Positions 44,428 to 53,877 are shown, numbered from the stretch's first letter. The stretch is 64,000 nt of DNA from Crocinitomicaceae bacterium (GCA_023262855.1 JALQYQ010000045.1:1-64000); one strand, 5' to 3'. A program made the numbers and translations. The notes: generated by a model not told the origin, from the letters alone.

Positions 44428-46428
44428 ATGGAAGTGTTAGAAAAACGTTATATCGACTTTAACCGCGAAGGATTTGATGACCAAGAATTATTGACCATCT
44501 ATAAAACAATTTTGAAACCTCGTATGATCGAGGAAAAAATGTTGATTTTGTTGCGTCAAGGGAAAATTACCAAATGGTTTTCTGGGTGGGGACAAGAAGG
44601 TATTTCCGTAGGTTGTGCGTATGCAATGAACCAAGATGAATACATTCTACCGATGCACCGTAATCTAGGGATTTTCACAACACGCGGAATTCCATTAGAG
44701 CGCTTGTTTGCTCAGTTTCAAGGAAAACTTTCTGGATTTACAAAAGGTCGTGATCGTTCTTTCCATTTTGGAACACAAGAATACAAAGTGGTTGGTATGA
44801 TTTCTCACCTTGGACCTCAATTAGGTATTGCGGATGGAATTGCCTTGGCTGCCAAATTGAAAAAAGAGAAAAAATCAACAATCGTATTTACAGGTGACGG
44901 TGGTGCTTCTGAAGGAGATTTTCATGAGTCATTGAATGTGGCTTCTGTTTGGGATTTGCCAGTGATTTTTGCAATTGAAAATAACTGTTGGGGACTTTCA
45001 ACTCCTTCTGTTGAACAATTCCGTTGTAAACAATTCATCGATAAAGGAATTGGTTATGGAATGGAAGCTCTTCAAGTGAATGGAAATAACATTCTTGAAG
45101 TAATTCGCGCCGTTCGTAAGATCAATGAAGAAATTCGTGAAAATCCTAAACCATATATTTTGGAATTGATGACCTTCAGAATGCGTGGGCACGAAGAAGC
45201 ATCAGGGACAAAATACTATCCAGAAGGATTGCAAGATGAATGGTCGAAACAAGATCCAGTTTCTAATTTTGAATTGTATTTGAAAGAAATTGGTGTTTTG
45301 ACAGAAGAGCAAGAAGCCGCTTTCAAAAAAGAAATTAAAGAAGAAATTCAAACAGGATTTGATACGGCTCACGCAGAACCTGCAATTACAGCATCATTGG
45401 CAACAGAATTAGAAGATGTTTATGCGCCTTTTTCGCAAGAAGTAATTGAAGGTAAAGGAACGACGTCTGAAAAACGATTCATAGACGCTATACAAGATGG
45501 TTTACGTGAATCAATGGAGAAATATCCTGAATTAGTCATTATGGGACAAGATATCGCTGAATACGGCGGTGCGTTTAAAGTGACTGAAGGATTTGTTGAT
45601 CAGTTTGGAAAAGATCGCGTTCGAAATACTCCAATCTGTGAAAGTGCAATTGTTGGAGCTGGTTTAGGATTATCGATTGCAGGAATGAAAGCAGTTGTTG
45701 AGATGCAATTCGCAGATTTTGTAACATGTGGTTTTAATCAAATTGTGAATAATTTAGCGAAAATGCATTGGCGTTGGTCACAAAATGCAGATGTTGTTGT
45801 TCGCATGCCAACTGGTGCTGGAACAGCTGCTGGACCTTTCCATTCTCAAAGTAACGAGGCTTGGTTTGTACATACACCAGGATTAAAAATTCTTTATCCA
45901 TCAACAGTTTATGATGCAAAAGGAATGATGAATGCTGCGATTGAAGATCCAAATCCAGTCATGATTTTTGAGCATAAATACTTATACAGAAGTTTGAAAG
46001 AAGAAATTCCAAATGATTATTATACTGTTGAAATTGGAAAAGCTCGTACAGCTCAAGAAGGAAATGATTTGACAATTATTACTTACGGATTGGGTGTTCA
46101 TTGGGCAATGGAAGCGATTGAAGCTCTGCCAAATGTTTCTGCAGAGATTTTAGATCTAAGAACGTTATTGCCATTGGATAACGAGGCAATTTTTGCAGCA
46201 GCACGCAAAACTGGAAAAGTAATTGTCTTACACGAAGATTGTATGACAGGTGGAATTGGTGGTGAATTGGTCGCTTTGATTACAGAAAATTGTTTCTCTG
46301 ATTTAGATGCTCCAGTTAAACGTGTAGCTTCATTGGATACTCCAGTACCATTTGCAGTTCCTTTAGAAACTCAATTTTTACCGAAACAACGCTTGGTTGA
46401 AGCAATCAATCAACTCTTAGAATATTAA
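44428..46428 (+). CDS. Branched-chain 2-oxoacid dehydrogenase E1, alpha and beta fused
   Basis: It decarboxylates branched-chain 2-oxoacids and passes the acyl group to lipoyl-E2, using thiamine diphosphate. About 666 aa from the ATG at 44428, which lies downstream of a matching promoter. Residues 1-330 are the alpha part with TIVFTGDGGASEGDFHESLNVASVWDLPVIFAIENN (ThDP Mg site) and FRMRGHEEASGTKYYP. The beta part starts near 355 (RFIDAIQDGLRESMEKYPELVIMGQDIAEYGGAFKVTEG) and includes NTPICESAIVGAGLGLSIAGMKAVVEMQFADF. Alpha and beta are one chain, as is common in this phylum. The lipoyl E2 gene is not nearby. It should feed the isobutyryl-CoA handled by IcmF. Confidence 0.9.
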   Translation: MEVLEKRYIDFNREGFDDQELLTIYKTILKPRMIEEKMLILLRQGKITKWFSGWGQEGISVGCAYAMNQDEYILPMHRNLGIFTTRGIPLERLFAQFQGKLSGFTKGRDRSFHFGTQEYKVVGMISHLGPQLGIADGIALAAKLKKEKKSTIVFTGDGGASEGDFHESLNVASVWDLPVIFAIENNCWGLSTPSVEQFRCKQFIDKGIGYGMEALQVNGNNILEVIRAVRKINEEIRENPKPYILELMTFRMRGHEEASGTKYYPEGLQDEWSKQDPVSNFELYLKEIGVLTEEQEAAFKKEIKEEIQTGFDTAHAEPAITASLATELEDVYAPFSQEVIEGKGTTSEKRFIDAIQDGLRESMEKYPELVIMGQDIAEYGGAFKVTEGFVDQFGKDRVRNTPICESAIVGAGLGLSIAGMKAVVEMQFADFVTCGFNQIVNNLAKMHWRWSQNADVVVRMPTGAGTAAGPFHSQSNEAWFVHTPGLKILYPSTVYDAKGMMNAAIEDPNPVMIFEHKYLYRSLKEEIPNDYYTVEIGKARTAQEGNDLTIITYGLGVHWAMEAIEALPNVSAEILDLRTLLPLDNEAIFAAARKTGKVIVLHEDCMTGGIGGELVALITENCFSDLDAPVKRVASLDTPVPFAVPLETQFLPKQRLVEAINQLLEY

Positions 46429-46443
46429 ATCAATCGTTAGAAG

Positions 46444-46473
46444 AATCCGATTCAATTGAGTCGGATTTTTTTT
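46444..46473 (+). terminator. Terminator of the fused E1 gene
   Basis: A 12-bp stem AATCCGATTCAA / TTGAGTCGGATT (one mismatched A-G type pair read as wobble) followed by T6. It starts 15 bases past the E1 stop. Confidence 0.85.
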
Positions 46474-46505
46474 CCAATTATTCCTCGTAAGAGAAAAAAA
46501 ATACC

Positions 46506-47849
46506 ATGGAAGAATTTACATTTAGAGATCTGAATCTGAATAAACCTTTGCTCAATGCATTGGATGATTTAGGTTACACAACACCGACTACCATACAAGT
46601 GAAAGCTTTTTCAGTTGTGATGTCTGGTAAAGACATGATCGGAATTGCGCAAACTGGAACAGGGAAAACGCTTGCTTATTTATTGCCTGCACTAAGACAA
46701 TGGAATTTTTCGAAAGATCGTTTGCCACAAATTTTGATCATTGTTCCAACACGCGAATTGGTTGCCCAAATTGTTGAAACTGTTGAACAATTAACAACTT
46801 ACATGACTTTAACAGTTGTAGGTGTTTACGGTGGAGCAAACATTCGTACGCAAGCTGATCAAATTAATATGGGTTTAGATGTCCTTGTTGCAACTCCTGG
46901 TCGTTTGTTGGATTTGGCTTTACGCGGAGATTTAGTGTTAAAAGGCATCAAACGTTTAATTGTTGACGAAGTGGATGAAATGTTTGATCTAGGATTTAAA
47001 CATCAACTTTTGAATGTACTCGATTTATTGCCTGAAAAGAAACAAAGCTTGTTTTTCTCAGCAACAATGAACGAACAGGTGGAAGAATTGATCGATGATT
47101 ATTTCATTAATCCTGTTAAAGTTGAAGCTGCACCAGCTGGAACGCCTTTGGAAAATATTCATTTGACTGCATATTCAGTTCCTAACTTTAATACTAAATT
47201 GAATTTATTGGAAGATTTACTTGGTACATCTCCCGAAATGGAAAAAGTCCTCGTTTTTGTGTCCAGTAAATCGTTTGCAATGACTGTTTACGAACGATTA
47301 TTGCCGAATTTTGAAGAACGTTTGGGAGTAATTCATTCGAACAAATCACAGAACAATCGTTTTGAAACTGTAAATGCTTTCCAGTCGGGAGAAATCTCAA
47401 TTTTGATTGCAACTGATTTGATTTCTCGCGGAATTGATATTACTGGGGTTACACATGTCATTAATTTTGATGCACCTGACGATTTTGAGAACTTTATTCA
47501 CCGTGTTGGACGAACAGGTCGTGCGGATCGAAAAGGAGAAGCAATCAGCTTCTTTTCACCATTTGAAGCATCAAGTGAAAAACACATTACAGAAGGTTTG
47601 GGTGAATTGAAATTGGACTTTTTAGCGTTGCCTGAGTCACTTGAATTATCGAATGAGTTAATTTCGGAAGAAGAGCCGCGTATTTCAATGCCAGAACCAG
47701 CGGTAAAAATTAAAAAACGTGATGATGTTGGTCCTGCATTTCATGAAAAATCTGCAAAAAATTCCAAAGTCAATGTTCGTAAAGATTGGAAGAAAATTAA
47801 ACAAGAAAAATACGGCCGTCCAAAGAAAAAAGGACAGAAGAGAAAATAA
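46506..47849 (+). CDS. DEAD-box family RNA helicase with DEVD motif II
   Basis: An ATP-dependent RNA helicase of 447 aa. Visible motifs: Q motif (TTPTTIQVKAFSVVMSGKDM), motif I AQTGTGKT, PTRELVAQI, TPGRLLDLA, motif II as DEVD (154-157) rather than DEAD, SAT in FFSATM, ATDLISRGIDI and HRVGRTGRADR. The C-terminal 60 residues are basic with Lys/Arg/Gly-rich sequence (KKKGQKRK). Likely roles are ribosome assembly or cold-shock RNA remodelling, as for the RhlE/CsdA group; the exact subfamily is not clear. Its stop is followed by a perfect palindrome terminator. Confidence 0.9.
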   Translation: MEEFTFRDLNLNKPLLNALDDLGYTTPTTIQVKAFSVVMSGKDMIGIAQTGTGKTLAYLLPALRQWNFSKDRLPQILIIVPTRELVAQIVETVEQLTTYMTLTVVGVYGGANIRTQADQINMGLDVLVATPGRLLDLALRGDLVLKGIKRLIVDEVDEMFDLGFKHQLLNVLDLLPEKKQSLFFSATMNEQVEELIDDYFINPVKVEAAPAGTPLENIHLTAYSVPNFNTKLNLLEDLLGTSPEMEKVLVFVSSKSFAMTVYERLLPNFEERLGVIHSNKSQNNRFETVNAFQSGEISILIATDLISRGIDITGVTHVINFDAPDDFENFIHRVGRTGRADRKGEAISFFSPFEASSEKHITEGLGELKLDFLALPESLELSNELISEEEPRISMPEPAVKIKKRDDVGPAFHEKSAKNSKVNVRKDWKKIKQEKYGRPKKKGQKRK

Positions 47850-47860
47850 TTTAAATTAAA

Positions 47861-47893
47861 AAAGGCTATCAAATTTGATAGCCTTTATTTTTT
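47861..47893. terminator. Bidirectional terminator
   Basis: A perfect 26-base palindrome (AAAGGCTATCAAA / TTTGATAGCCTTT) with A and T runs on its sides, between the convergent helicase and LolA-like genes. Confidence 0.85.
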
Positions 47894-47905
47894 TAGGATG
47901 TATTA

Positions 47906-48541
47906 TTAATCTTTTATTAAGGTATATCCAGGGTATTTTTTAATGTCAAACACAAATTTTGAATCTTCAACAGTTGGGTTCGATGTGAACTTCGTCAACG
48001 TATAAGTCATTGTTGTACCATCTTTAGTTTTCATCACTGCTTTTTTCAATTCATTTGTCGATTTTGAAATGTACAATGTGATTGTGTGATAATCCACTTT
48101 TGCTGGCACTTTAGGGTATAAATTGATTACATGAACGGCCTCGTTATTCAATTTATCTTCTTTCTCGTATTTGTTTTTGAATCCAGATTCCCAAATAGTC
48201 ATCAATTTCTTAGGATTCATCGTTTCTTCATCGTCTTCATTCGCATCCGTTTCGTAAACAGATTTCTCTTCCTTAACGATTGTCCACGTTTTTACACCGT
48301 TCGAAATAATTGTGTTATCACCATATGATGCATAGAATTTGTTCCCTTTTACCCAACCTTTTCCTGTTTCACTTTCGTTTGTGCCGTTAGAAGTATTCTT
48401 GATGTTTGCTGAGAATTCGATGTAGAATGATTTTTGACCTTTCATTTTTGTTGAAAGTTTGTCAAGAATACCTTGTGATTTTGCATCCTGCCCAAAACTA
48501 GTGAACGAAAGGATGACAAATAGCGAAGCTAAAAATTTCAT
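47906..48541 (-). CDS. LolA-like outer-membrane lipoprotein carrier
   Basis: A 211-aa periplasmic protein, signal peptide ending at about SFGQ. Its pattern (KGQKSFYIEFSANIKN, ETGKGWVKGNKFYASYGDNTIISNGVKTWTI, VDYHTITLYISKSTNELKKAVMKTKDGTTMTYTLTKF) fits the LolA open-barrel fold, in which lipoproteins are carried from the inner to the outer membrane. LolA proteins in this phylum are divergent and often several per genome, so the exact job is inferred. The segment DANEDDEETMNP is unusually acidic. It does not sit with lolCDE. Confidence 0.75.
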   Translation of the reverse strand: MKFLASLFVILSFTSFGQDAKSQGILDKLSTKMKGQKSFYIEFSANIKNTSNGTNESETGKGWVKGNKFYASYGDNTIISNGVKTWTIVKEEKSVYETDANEDDEETMNPKKLMTIWESGFKNKYEKEDKLNNEAVHVINLYPKVPAKVDYHTITLYISKSTNELKKAVMKTKDGTTMTYTLTKFTSNPTVEDSKFVFDIKKYPGYTLIKD

Positions 48542-48612
48542 AATTGTTTATTTTTCGGTGCAAATATCAGAAATTGTGCCAAATAAAAAAAGCGAATAAC
48601 AAAATGAATCGA

Positions 48613-49236
48613 TTAGTTTAATACTCGAGTCAAAGTCGCTTCGTCAATATCATGGTTTCCATTATATTGAATAATTTCAAAACCATAATTTTTATAGATT
48701 TCACAGATCTCTTTTTGTTGAATCTCATCAAAGTATTCGTCTTTAGAACCAATGATAAACTTGTTTTGAAAGGAAGAAGTAGACTTGATTTCTTCTGAAA
48801 TATTCAAATCAGGAGGAAACACACTTGCCCAAATTATTAATTGATGGGACAAGTTAGAATTCGAATAAAACCATCTTGCCGCAGTGGCTGCTCCTTGAGA
48901 AAATCCCAATATACTTATCTGATCTTTTTTAAATTGATGTGAGAAGCAATTATGAAGCTGATTTAAAAATGATAGATTGTCCTCGATGTCAAGTAAACGT
49001 TCTTCCTTCGTCATCCATGAAGCACCAACTCTTCCCGAACTTCCTTTTAAATAAAAACGATGCATTCCTTCAGGTGCAACAATAAAATAGTCGTTTTCTA
49101 ATGATTTAAATTTTTGAATGAAATATTCTGGTAATTGTCCATAACCGTGCAAAACAAAAAGCAATTTCTTTGCAGTGTTTATGTTGCCAAGTGTGAAGTA
49201 GCGAAAAGTTTTACTTGATTTTATGTAGTTTTTCAT
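48613..49236 (-). CDS. Alpha/beta hydrolase, phospholipase/carboxylesterase type
   Basis: The 207-aa protein starts at the ATG giving MKNYIKSSKTFRYFTLG. It has an oxyanion-type FVLHGYGQLPEYF, the nucleophile GFSQGAA (Ser113), an Asp in GSKDEYFDE and a His in NGNHDID, which together make the carboxylesterase/phospholipase (YpfH/Est) triad. It has no signal peptide. A longer in-frame start 36 bases upstream exists but would overlap the divergent promoter. The substrate is unknown. Confidence 0.75.
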   Translation of the reverse strand: MKNYIKSSKTFRYFTLGNINTAKKLLFVLHGYGQLPEYFIQKFKSLENDYFIVAPEGMHRFYLKGSSGRVGASWMTKEERLLDIEDNLSFLNQLHNCFSHQFKKDQISILGFSQGAATAARWFYSNSNLSHQLIIWASVFPPDLNISEEIKSTSSFQNKFIIGSKDEYFDEIQQKEICEIYKNYGFEIIQYNGNHDIDEATLTRVLN

Positions 49237-49269
49237 CAAAAAAAAGTTGTTTGATTCGAATTCAAGGAA

Positions 49270-49285
49270 CAAATTTATACATTTG
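49270..49285. promoter_or_regulatory. Abutting divergent -7 boxes
   Basis: The 16-base sequence CAAATTTATACATTTG holds a minus-strand -7 box (TAAATTTG, 49270-49277) for the esterase and, immediately adjacent, a plus-strand -7 box (TACATTTG, 49278-49285) for the next gene. They are in opposite directions and overlap in their -7 to +1 zones, so initiation on one strand should interfere with the other. Confidence 0.6.
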
Positions 49286-49288
49286 TGT

Positions 49289-49822
49289 GTGCGAAAACTG
49301 ATTTCTTACTTATTATTCGGTTTAATGGTCTGGCAAATTATTGGATTTGTCGGCTACTTCGAGTTTTCGCATTTCAAATTGAAAAAAGAAATCAAGAGTT
49401 TGCTCAAGAAAGGTGTGCCAAAGGAAGAATTGGTCGTTTTTTCATTTTCTAAATCGGAAATTAACCAATTAACTTGGTTAAAGAAAAATGAATTTGAATA
49501 TCAGGATAGCTTGTATGATGTTGTTCGATCAACAAGAATTCAAGACGGTAAATTTAGGTTTGAGTGTATTTCCGATTCTCAAGAGAAAGTACTTTTTGCA
49601 CAATTGGGTCAAACTATATCAAACAATATGGGTGACGACGATCATCAAACACCTATCTCGAATTGGTTCAAGTTAATAAAGCTACCATTACTTTCAAATA
49701 GCACATTAACAGAAGTGAGTTGTGAAGTTAAAACAATAGAAAAAGCGCAATTGTCAGAATATTTGAAATTTTTTCGATCAATTTATTCTGAAATTGATTC
49801 ACCGCCACCACAGTTTTCTTAA
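49289..49822 (+). CDS. Membrane-anchored protein of unknown function
   Basis: The 177-aa reading starts with GTG at 49289 (VRKLISYLLFGLMVWQIIGFVGYFEF), placing a membrane helix or signal anchor at the N-terminus; TTG codons further upstream are poorer. The rest is hydrophilic (SHFKLKKEIKSLLKKGVPKEELVVFSF) with an Asp-rich GDDDHQTPIS stretch. No family is recognised. The -7 box ends only three bases before the GTG, so the transcript would be leaderless if this start is right. Confidence 0.4.
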   Translation: MRKLISYLLFGLMVWQIIGFVGYFEFSHFKLKKEIKSLLKKGVPKEELVVFSFSKSEINQLTWLKKNEFEYQDSLYDVVRSTRIQDGKFRFECISDSQEKVLFAQLGQTISNNMGDDDHQTPISNWFKLIKLPLLSNSTLTEVSCEVKTIEKAQLSEYLKFFRSIYSEIDSPPPQFS

Positions 49823-49837
49823 TAAAACCAAAGATAA

Positions 49838-49853
49838 AGACACACGAGTGTCT
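49838..49853 (+). terminator. Weak hairpin before the TonB receptor gene
   Basis: AGACAC-ACGA-GTGTCT, a 6-bp stem followed by ATTTTATTT. It may end the preceding gene or shape the leader of the receptor mRNA; the support is weak. Confidence 0.3.
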
Positions 49854-49878
49854 ATTTTATTTATTAAGAAAAATTGAA

Positions 49879-52284
49879 ATGAAAAAAATAAGCTTACTTA
49901 TCGTTTGCTTGTGCGTCTATGTTATTGCACAAGCCCAATCAATTACTGTAATTGATCAAAATCTTCAACCAATTAGTGGAGTTGAGGTATATAAATTAAA
50001 TGAAAGCAAACCATTCTCAACGTCTACAAGCGCTGGAATTATTAATTTGAGTGGATTGACTGCTAATCAATCGTTAATTTTTATTCATCCAAATTATTTA
50101 CCGGTATCTTCTTCGATTGAGCAATTAAAATCATTGAATTATACCTTGTATTTAAAGGATAATAGCAATACACTTGACGAAGTAGTTGTTTCAGCAAGTC
50201 GTTTTGAGGAAAAGAAAAAAGATGTTTCTCAAAAAATTCAGGTAATTGGATCAAAAGAACTGCAAAACATGAATCAAACTTCCACTGCTGATGTTCTTGC
50301 CAATTCAGGGAACGTAATGGTTCAAAAATCACAATTAGGTGGTGGGTCACCAATTATTCGTGGATTTGAAACTAACAAAGTGTTGATGGTTGTTGATGGA
50401 ATTCGCATGAATAATGCAATTTATCGTGGTGGACACCTTCAAAATATCATCACATTAGATAATTCAATCATGGATCGTGTTGAAATTGTATATGGTCCAG
50501 GATCTGTTGTTTATGGTTCAGATGCACTTGGTGGTGTGATGTCATTCACGACAAAAAATCCTTTGTTATCAACAGATGGAAAGACGCTTGTAAAAGCAAA
50601 TGCTTACACACGTTATATGTCGGCAGTTTCAGGTTACGCAGCTCATGCTGATGTTTCTGTAGGTGGTAAAAAATTCGGATCCTTGACATCATTTACATAT
50701 TCTAATTATGGTGATTTACGTCAAGGTGCGAATCGTGAACCTGAAGTTGGGAATTTCGGCTCTCGACCTTGGTATGTTCAACAATTTAATGGTGTTGATT
50801 CTACGGTTGTAAACGCTGACACGAATGTTCAAGTTGGTTCCGGATATACACAATATGATGTATTGCAAAAATTCTTGTTCAAACAAAGTGATTTTGTTAA
50901 ACATACAGTGAATTTACAATTCTCAAATTCCTCAAATATTGATCGTTATGATCGTTTAACGCAAACTTCTGGTGGAAAACCTAAATATGGTGAATGGTAT
51001 TACGGACCTCAAAAAAGACTTCTTGCTTCTTATACATTGGAATTGTCTAAAAAGACAAAAATTTATGACAATGCACGTTTGATTATTGGTTATCAACAAA
51101 TTGAAGAGAGTAGAATTGACAGAAAATACCAAAAAACTGCTCAAAATCATCGAGTTGAAAACCTTGACATTTTAACTGCAAATTTAGATTTCACGAAAAA
51201 AGCAGGTAAAAACGAAATTCGTTACGGACTTGAAGGATGGTATAACAAAGTAAATTCAACAGCCTTCACAAAGGACATTGTTTCAGGAACTGAATCGCCA
51301 TTGGATACACGTTACGCTTCTGGAGGAGCTACAATGAGTTCAATTGCTGTTTATGCAACGCATACTTTGGAAATTTCAAATAAATTGATTTTGAATGATG
51401 GATTACGCTTTTCGAATGTTGGTTTGAATGCTAAATTTACGGATACAACATTCTTTAACTTCCCTTTCAAAGATGCTAAACAAAACAACAATGCTTTAAA
51501 TGGAAATATTGGCTTGATTTATATGCCAACAACTGATTGTCGTGTTACAGCTTTAGTTTCAACAGGATTTAGAGCACCAAACGTTGATGATTTATCTAAA
51601 GTTTTTGAATCAACTGCAGGGTCAATTAATGTTCCAAATCCAGATTTAAAGCCAGAATATACTTACAATGGTGAGGTTGGTGTTTCAAATAAATTTGGGA
51701 ATTGGTTAACAGCATCTGCTACAGGATATTATACCTTGTACAGAAATGCGTTGACTACTCAAAACTTTACTTACAATGGACAGGATTCAATTATGTATGC
51801 TGGAACAATGAGTAAAGTTGTAGCAACAACAAATGCAAACAAAGCATATATGTATGGACTTGAATTAGGATTGAATGGAAGATTCAACGATAACGTTTCT
51901 ATGTACGCAACGTACAATTACACACATGCTCGCATTATTACAGATTCAACAGCAATTCCATTGGATCACATTCCACCAGTATTTGGAAAATTCGGTATTC
52001 AAATTTCAGACAAAAAATTCCGTGCAGATTTGTTCGTGAATTACAGTGCTTGGAAAAGAATTGCTGATTACAATCCGTTTGGTGAGGATAATCAAGCATA
52101 TGCTTTGCCGGAAGGAATGCCATCTTGGTACACAATCAATGCTCGTTTGTCTTACCAATTCAATAAATACATTGGTTTACAAGTGGCGTGTGAGAATATT
52201 TTAGATCAAAACTACCGTGTTTTTGCATCAAATATTTCTGCTCCTGGTAGAAACTTTATTTTAACATTAAGAGGTTCTTTCTAA
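49879..52284 (+). CDS. TonB-dependent receptor
   Basis: An 801-aa outer-membrane receptor with a signal peptide (YVIAQAQ), a short carboxypeptidase-like region (QNLQPISGVEVYKLNESKPFSTSTSAGIINLSGL), a TonB box near TLDEVVVSASR, and a plug with IIRGFETNKVLMVVDGIRMNNAIYRGGHLQNIITLDNSIMDRVEIVYGPGSVVYGSDALGGVMSF. Its C-terminus has the usual aromatic end (RNFILTLRGSF). The plug resembles haem/haemoglobin-type receptors, but that specificity is only suggestive. A hairpin terminator follows directly. Confidence 0.85.
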   Translation: MKKISLLIVCLCVYVIAQAQSITVIDQNLQPISGVEVYKLNESKPFSTSTSAGIINLSGLTANQSLIFIHPNYLPVSSSIEQLKSLNYTLYLKDNSNTLDEVVVSASRFEEKKKDVSQKIQVIGSKELQNMNQTSTADVLANSGNVMVQKSQLGGGSPIIRGFETNKVLMVVDGIRMNNAIYRGGHLQNIITLDNSIMDRVEIVYGPGSVVYGSDALGGVMSFTTKNPLLSTDGKTLVKANAYTRYMSAVSGYAAHADVSVGGKKFGSLTSFTYSNYGDLRQGANREPEVGNFGSRPWYVQQFNGVDSTVVNADTNVQVGSGYTQYDVLQKFLFKQSDFVKHTVNLQFSNSSNIDRYDRLTQTSGGKPKYGEWYYGPQKRLLASYTLELSKKTKIYDNARLIIGYQQIEESRIDRKYQKTAQNHRVENLDILTANLDFTKKAGKNEIRYGLEGWYNKVNSTAFTKDIVSGTESPLDTRYASGGATMSSIAVYATHTLEISNKLILNDGLRFSNVGLNAKFTDTTFFNFPFKDAKQNNNALNGNIGLIYMPTTDCRVTALVSTGFRAPNVDDLSKVFESTAGSINVPNPDLKPEYTYNGEVGVSNKFGNWLTASATGYYTLYRNALTTQNFTYNGQDSIMYAGTMSKVVATTNANKAYMYGLELGLNGRFNDNVSMYATYNYTHARIITDSTAIPLDHIPPVFGKFGIQISDKKFRADLFVNYSAWKRIADYNPFGEDNQAYALPEGMPSWYTINARLSYQFNKYIGLQVACENILDQNYRVFASNISAPGRNFILTLRGSF

Positions 52285-52302
52285 GAATCTGTTAGATTAA
52301 TT

Positions 52303-52338
52303 AAAAAGGCGGTTCACTTTGGTGGACCGCCTTTTTTT
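52303..52338. terminator. Bidirectional terminator
   Basis: A 15-bp stem AAAAAGGCGGTTCAC / GTGGACCGCCTTTTT (one T-G pair) with a 4-base loop, between the TonB receptor and the facing lipoprotein gene whose stop codon overlaps the T run. Confidence 0.9.
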
Positions 52339-53101
52339 ATTTCATTTGAGTTACGTATTTGCCTTGTTCAGGTAAATAGAAGAAACGATAAACTATTTCA
52401 TCTGTTGGTGTAAGTTCAGGAACAAAAGTGAAGCGATCAACCTCCTTTTTGGGTTTGTTCAGAATCGATTTTTTAACCAAAATGTCTTTTCTTGGATTCA
52501 ATGTTCCATCAGTATATTCAAAATGAAATGCTTCAACAGGGCCATTATTGTCCAATCCTTCGAAATGTTTCCATTGGAAAATACGCTCAGGACTGTGATT
52601 ATTGACCGTTAGAAAATCGTAAAATGAAGCATCCATTATTCGGTAATCAATAATAATGTCTTTGTAGGCATCTGAGGTAATATTTTCAAATAAGATTTTC
52701 AACTCGCAAACAGCACTAGATGGAACTTCAATTTCTGGAGAAATCATGTTTAAACCACCATCATAATAAAAAATGTAGTTGTATTTCCCCATGAAGCCAG
52801 TTTCAGCAGATTTGGCTGTTTTATTGGATTCTGAGGCTTTGTGTAACGCATATTGTTTCCTGTTCACCGTAATAATAGCATCAATTTTATTATCGCTGTC
52901 CAAATGTTCTTTGTAGATATGATAGGAATATTTCTCTCCTGAAGGTATGTTCAATTTAGCTTCGATATGACTTTTTGCCATACTTTCAACCGTTGAATTT
53001 GAAGTTTTTTCTTTCGGTTCTACTTTTGTATCCTCTTTTTGCGGTGAATCACACGAGGTAACAAGTCCAATGACCAGGAGTGTTGATAAAATTCGTTTCA
53101 T
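52337..53101 (-). CDS. Lipoprotein of unknown function
   Basis: A 254-aa product with a lipobox (GLVTSCDSP, Cys17) and a Lys/Glu-rich linker. The phrase LDSDNKIDAIITVNR has the D-x-D-x-x-x-D spacing of FG-GAP-like calcium loops. The rest is beta-rich without a family match. It is transcribed toward the TonB receptor. Function unknown. Confidence 0.5.
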   Translation of the reverse strand: MKRILSTLLVIGLVTSCDSPQKEDTKVEPKEKTSNSTVESMAKSHIEAKLNIPSGEKYSYHIYKEHLDSDNKIDAIITVNRKQYALHKASESNKTAKSAETGFMGKYNYIFYYDGGLNMISPEIEVPSSAVCELKILFENITSDAYKDIIIDYRIMDASFYDFLTVNNHSPERIFQWKHFEGLDNNGPVEAFHFEYTDGTLNPRKDILVKKSILNKPKKEVDRFTFVPELTPTDEIVYRFFYLPEQGKYVTQMK

Positions 53102-53157
53102 AAAAACAAATATACAGTATCCATTTCATTTTTGAATTTCAATTTCCTTGTTTTAAC

Positions 53158-53165
53158 TATTTTTG
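53158..53165 (+). promoter_or_regulatory. -7 promoter box of ung
   Basis: TATTTTTG, TAnnTTTG, ends three bases before the ung ATG. A TTTTTG about 23 bases upstream may be the -33 element. The mRNA would start at or very near the ATG. Confidence 0.5.
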
Positions 53166-53168
53166 AAC

Positions 53169-53840
53169 ATGGAAATAAAACTTCATAATTCTTGGAAGGA
53201 AGCATTGAATGAAGAATTCAGTAAAAAGTACTTTTTGGAGCTTGTAGATTTTGTGAAATCAGAATACAATCTGAAAAAAGGAAGAATTTTTCCAAAAGGA
53301 GAACAAATTTTTAGAGCTTTAGATGCCTGTCCCTTAAATGAGGTGAAAGTGGTAATTCTTGGTCAAGATCCATACCCAACACGCGGAAATGCTCATGGTT
53401 TGTGTTTTTCAGTAGAAGAAAATATCCGTCCCTTTCCCAAAAGTTTGTTGAACATTTTCAAAGAAATTGAGTCAGACTTGGGAATTAAAAGTCCAGAAAA
53501 CGGCAGTTTAGTTCGTTGGGCAGAGCAAGGTGTTTTGCTGTTGAATGCGGTTTTAACGGTTGAGGAGGGATTACCAGAAAGTCATGCTAGACGCGGTTGG
53601 GAGCAGTTTACTGATGCTGTAATAGCTGCTGTTAATGCTCATAATCAACATGTTGTTTACTTGTTGTGGGGTTCGAAAGCTCAAGAAAAAGCAGCACAAG
53701 TCGATGGGCAAAACAATTTAATTTTAAAAACGGTTCATCCTTCCCCTTTGTCTGCCTACAGAGGTTTTTTCGGTTGTAAACACTTTAGTCAAACCAATAA
53801 TTACCTTGTTTCAAAGGGTAAAAATCCCATTAATTGGTAA
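53169..53840 (+). CDS. ung: Uracil-DNA glycosylase
   Basis: Removes uracil from DNA as the first step of base excision repair. The start is the ATG at 53169 (MEIKLHNSWKEAL); an in-frame TTG 6 bases upstream would lie in the promoter. The 223-aa protein has the catalytic loop GQDPYPTRGNAHGLCFSV (Asp67) and the HPSPLSAYRGFFGCKHFSQTN motif with the catalytic His. Both are intact and the length is normal for family 1 Ung. Confidence 0.95.
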   Translation: MEIKLHNSWKEALNEEFSKKYFLELVDFVKSEYNLKKGRIFPKGEQIFRALDACPLNEVKVVILGQDPYPTRGNAHGLCFSVEENIRPFPKSLLNIFKEIESDLGIKSPENGSLVRWAEQGVLLLNAVLTVEEGLPESHARRGWEQFTDAVIAAVNAHNQHVVYLLWGSKAQEKAAQVDGQNNLILKTVHPSPLSAYRGFFGCKHFSQTNNYLVSKGKNPINW

Positions 53841-53877
53841 TCCTAAGTTGAGCTTTTTTAAAACGAAAATGATTCAT

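Noticed and set aside
49247..49288. Upstream TTG starts for the 49289 gene
   Set aside because: The first lies upstream of the -7 box and the second sits at the box; they would not be transcribed from it.
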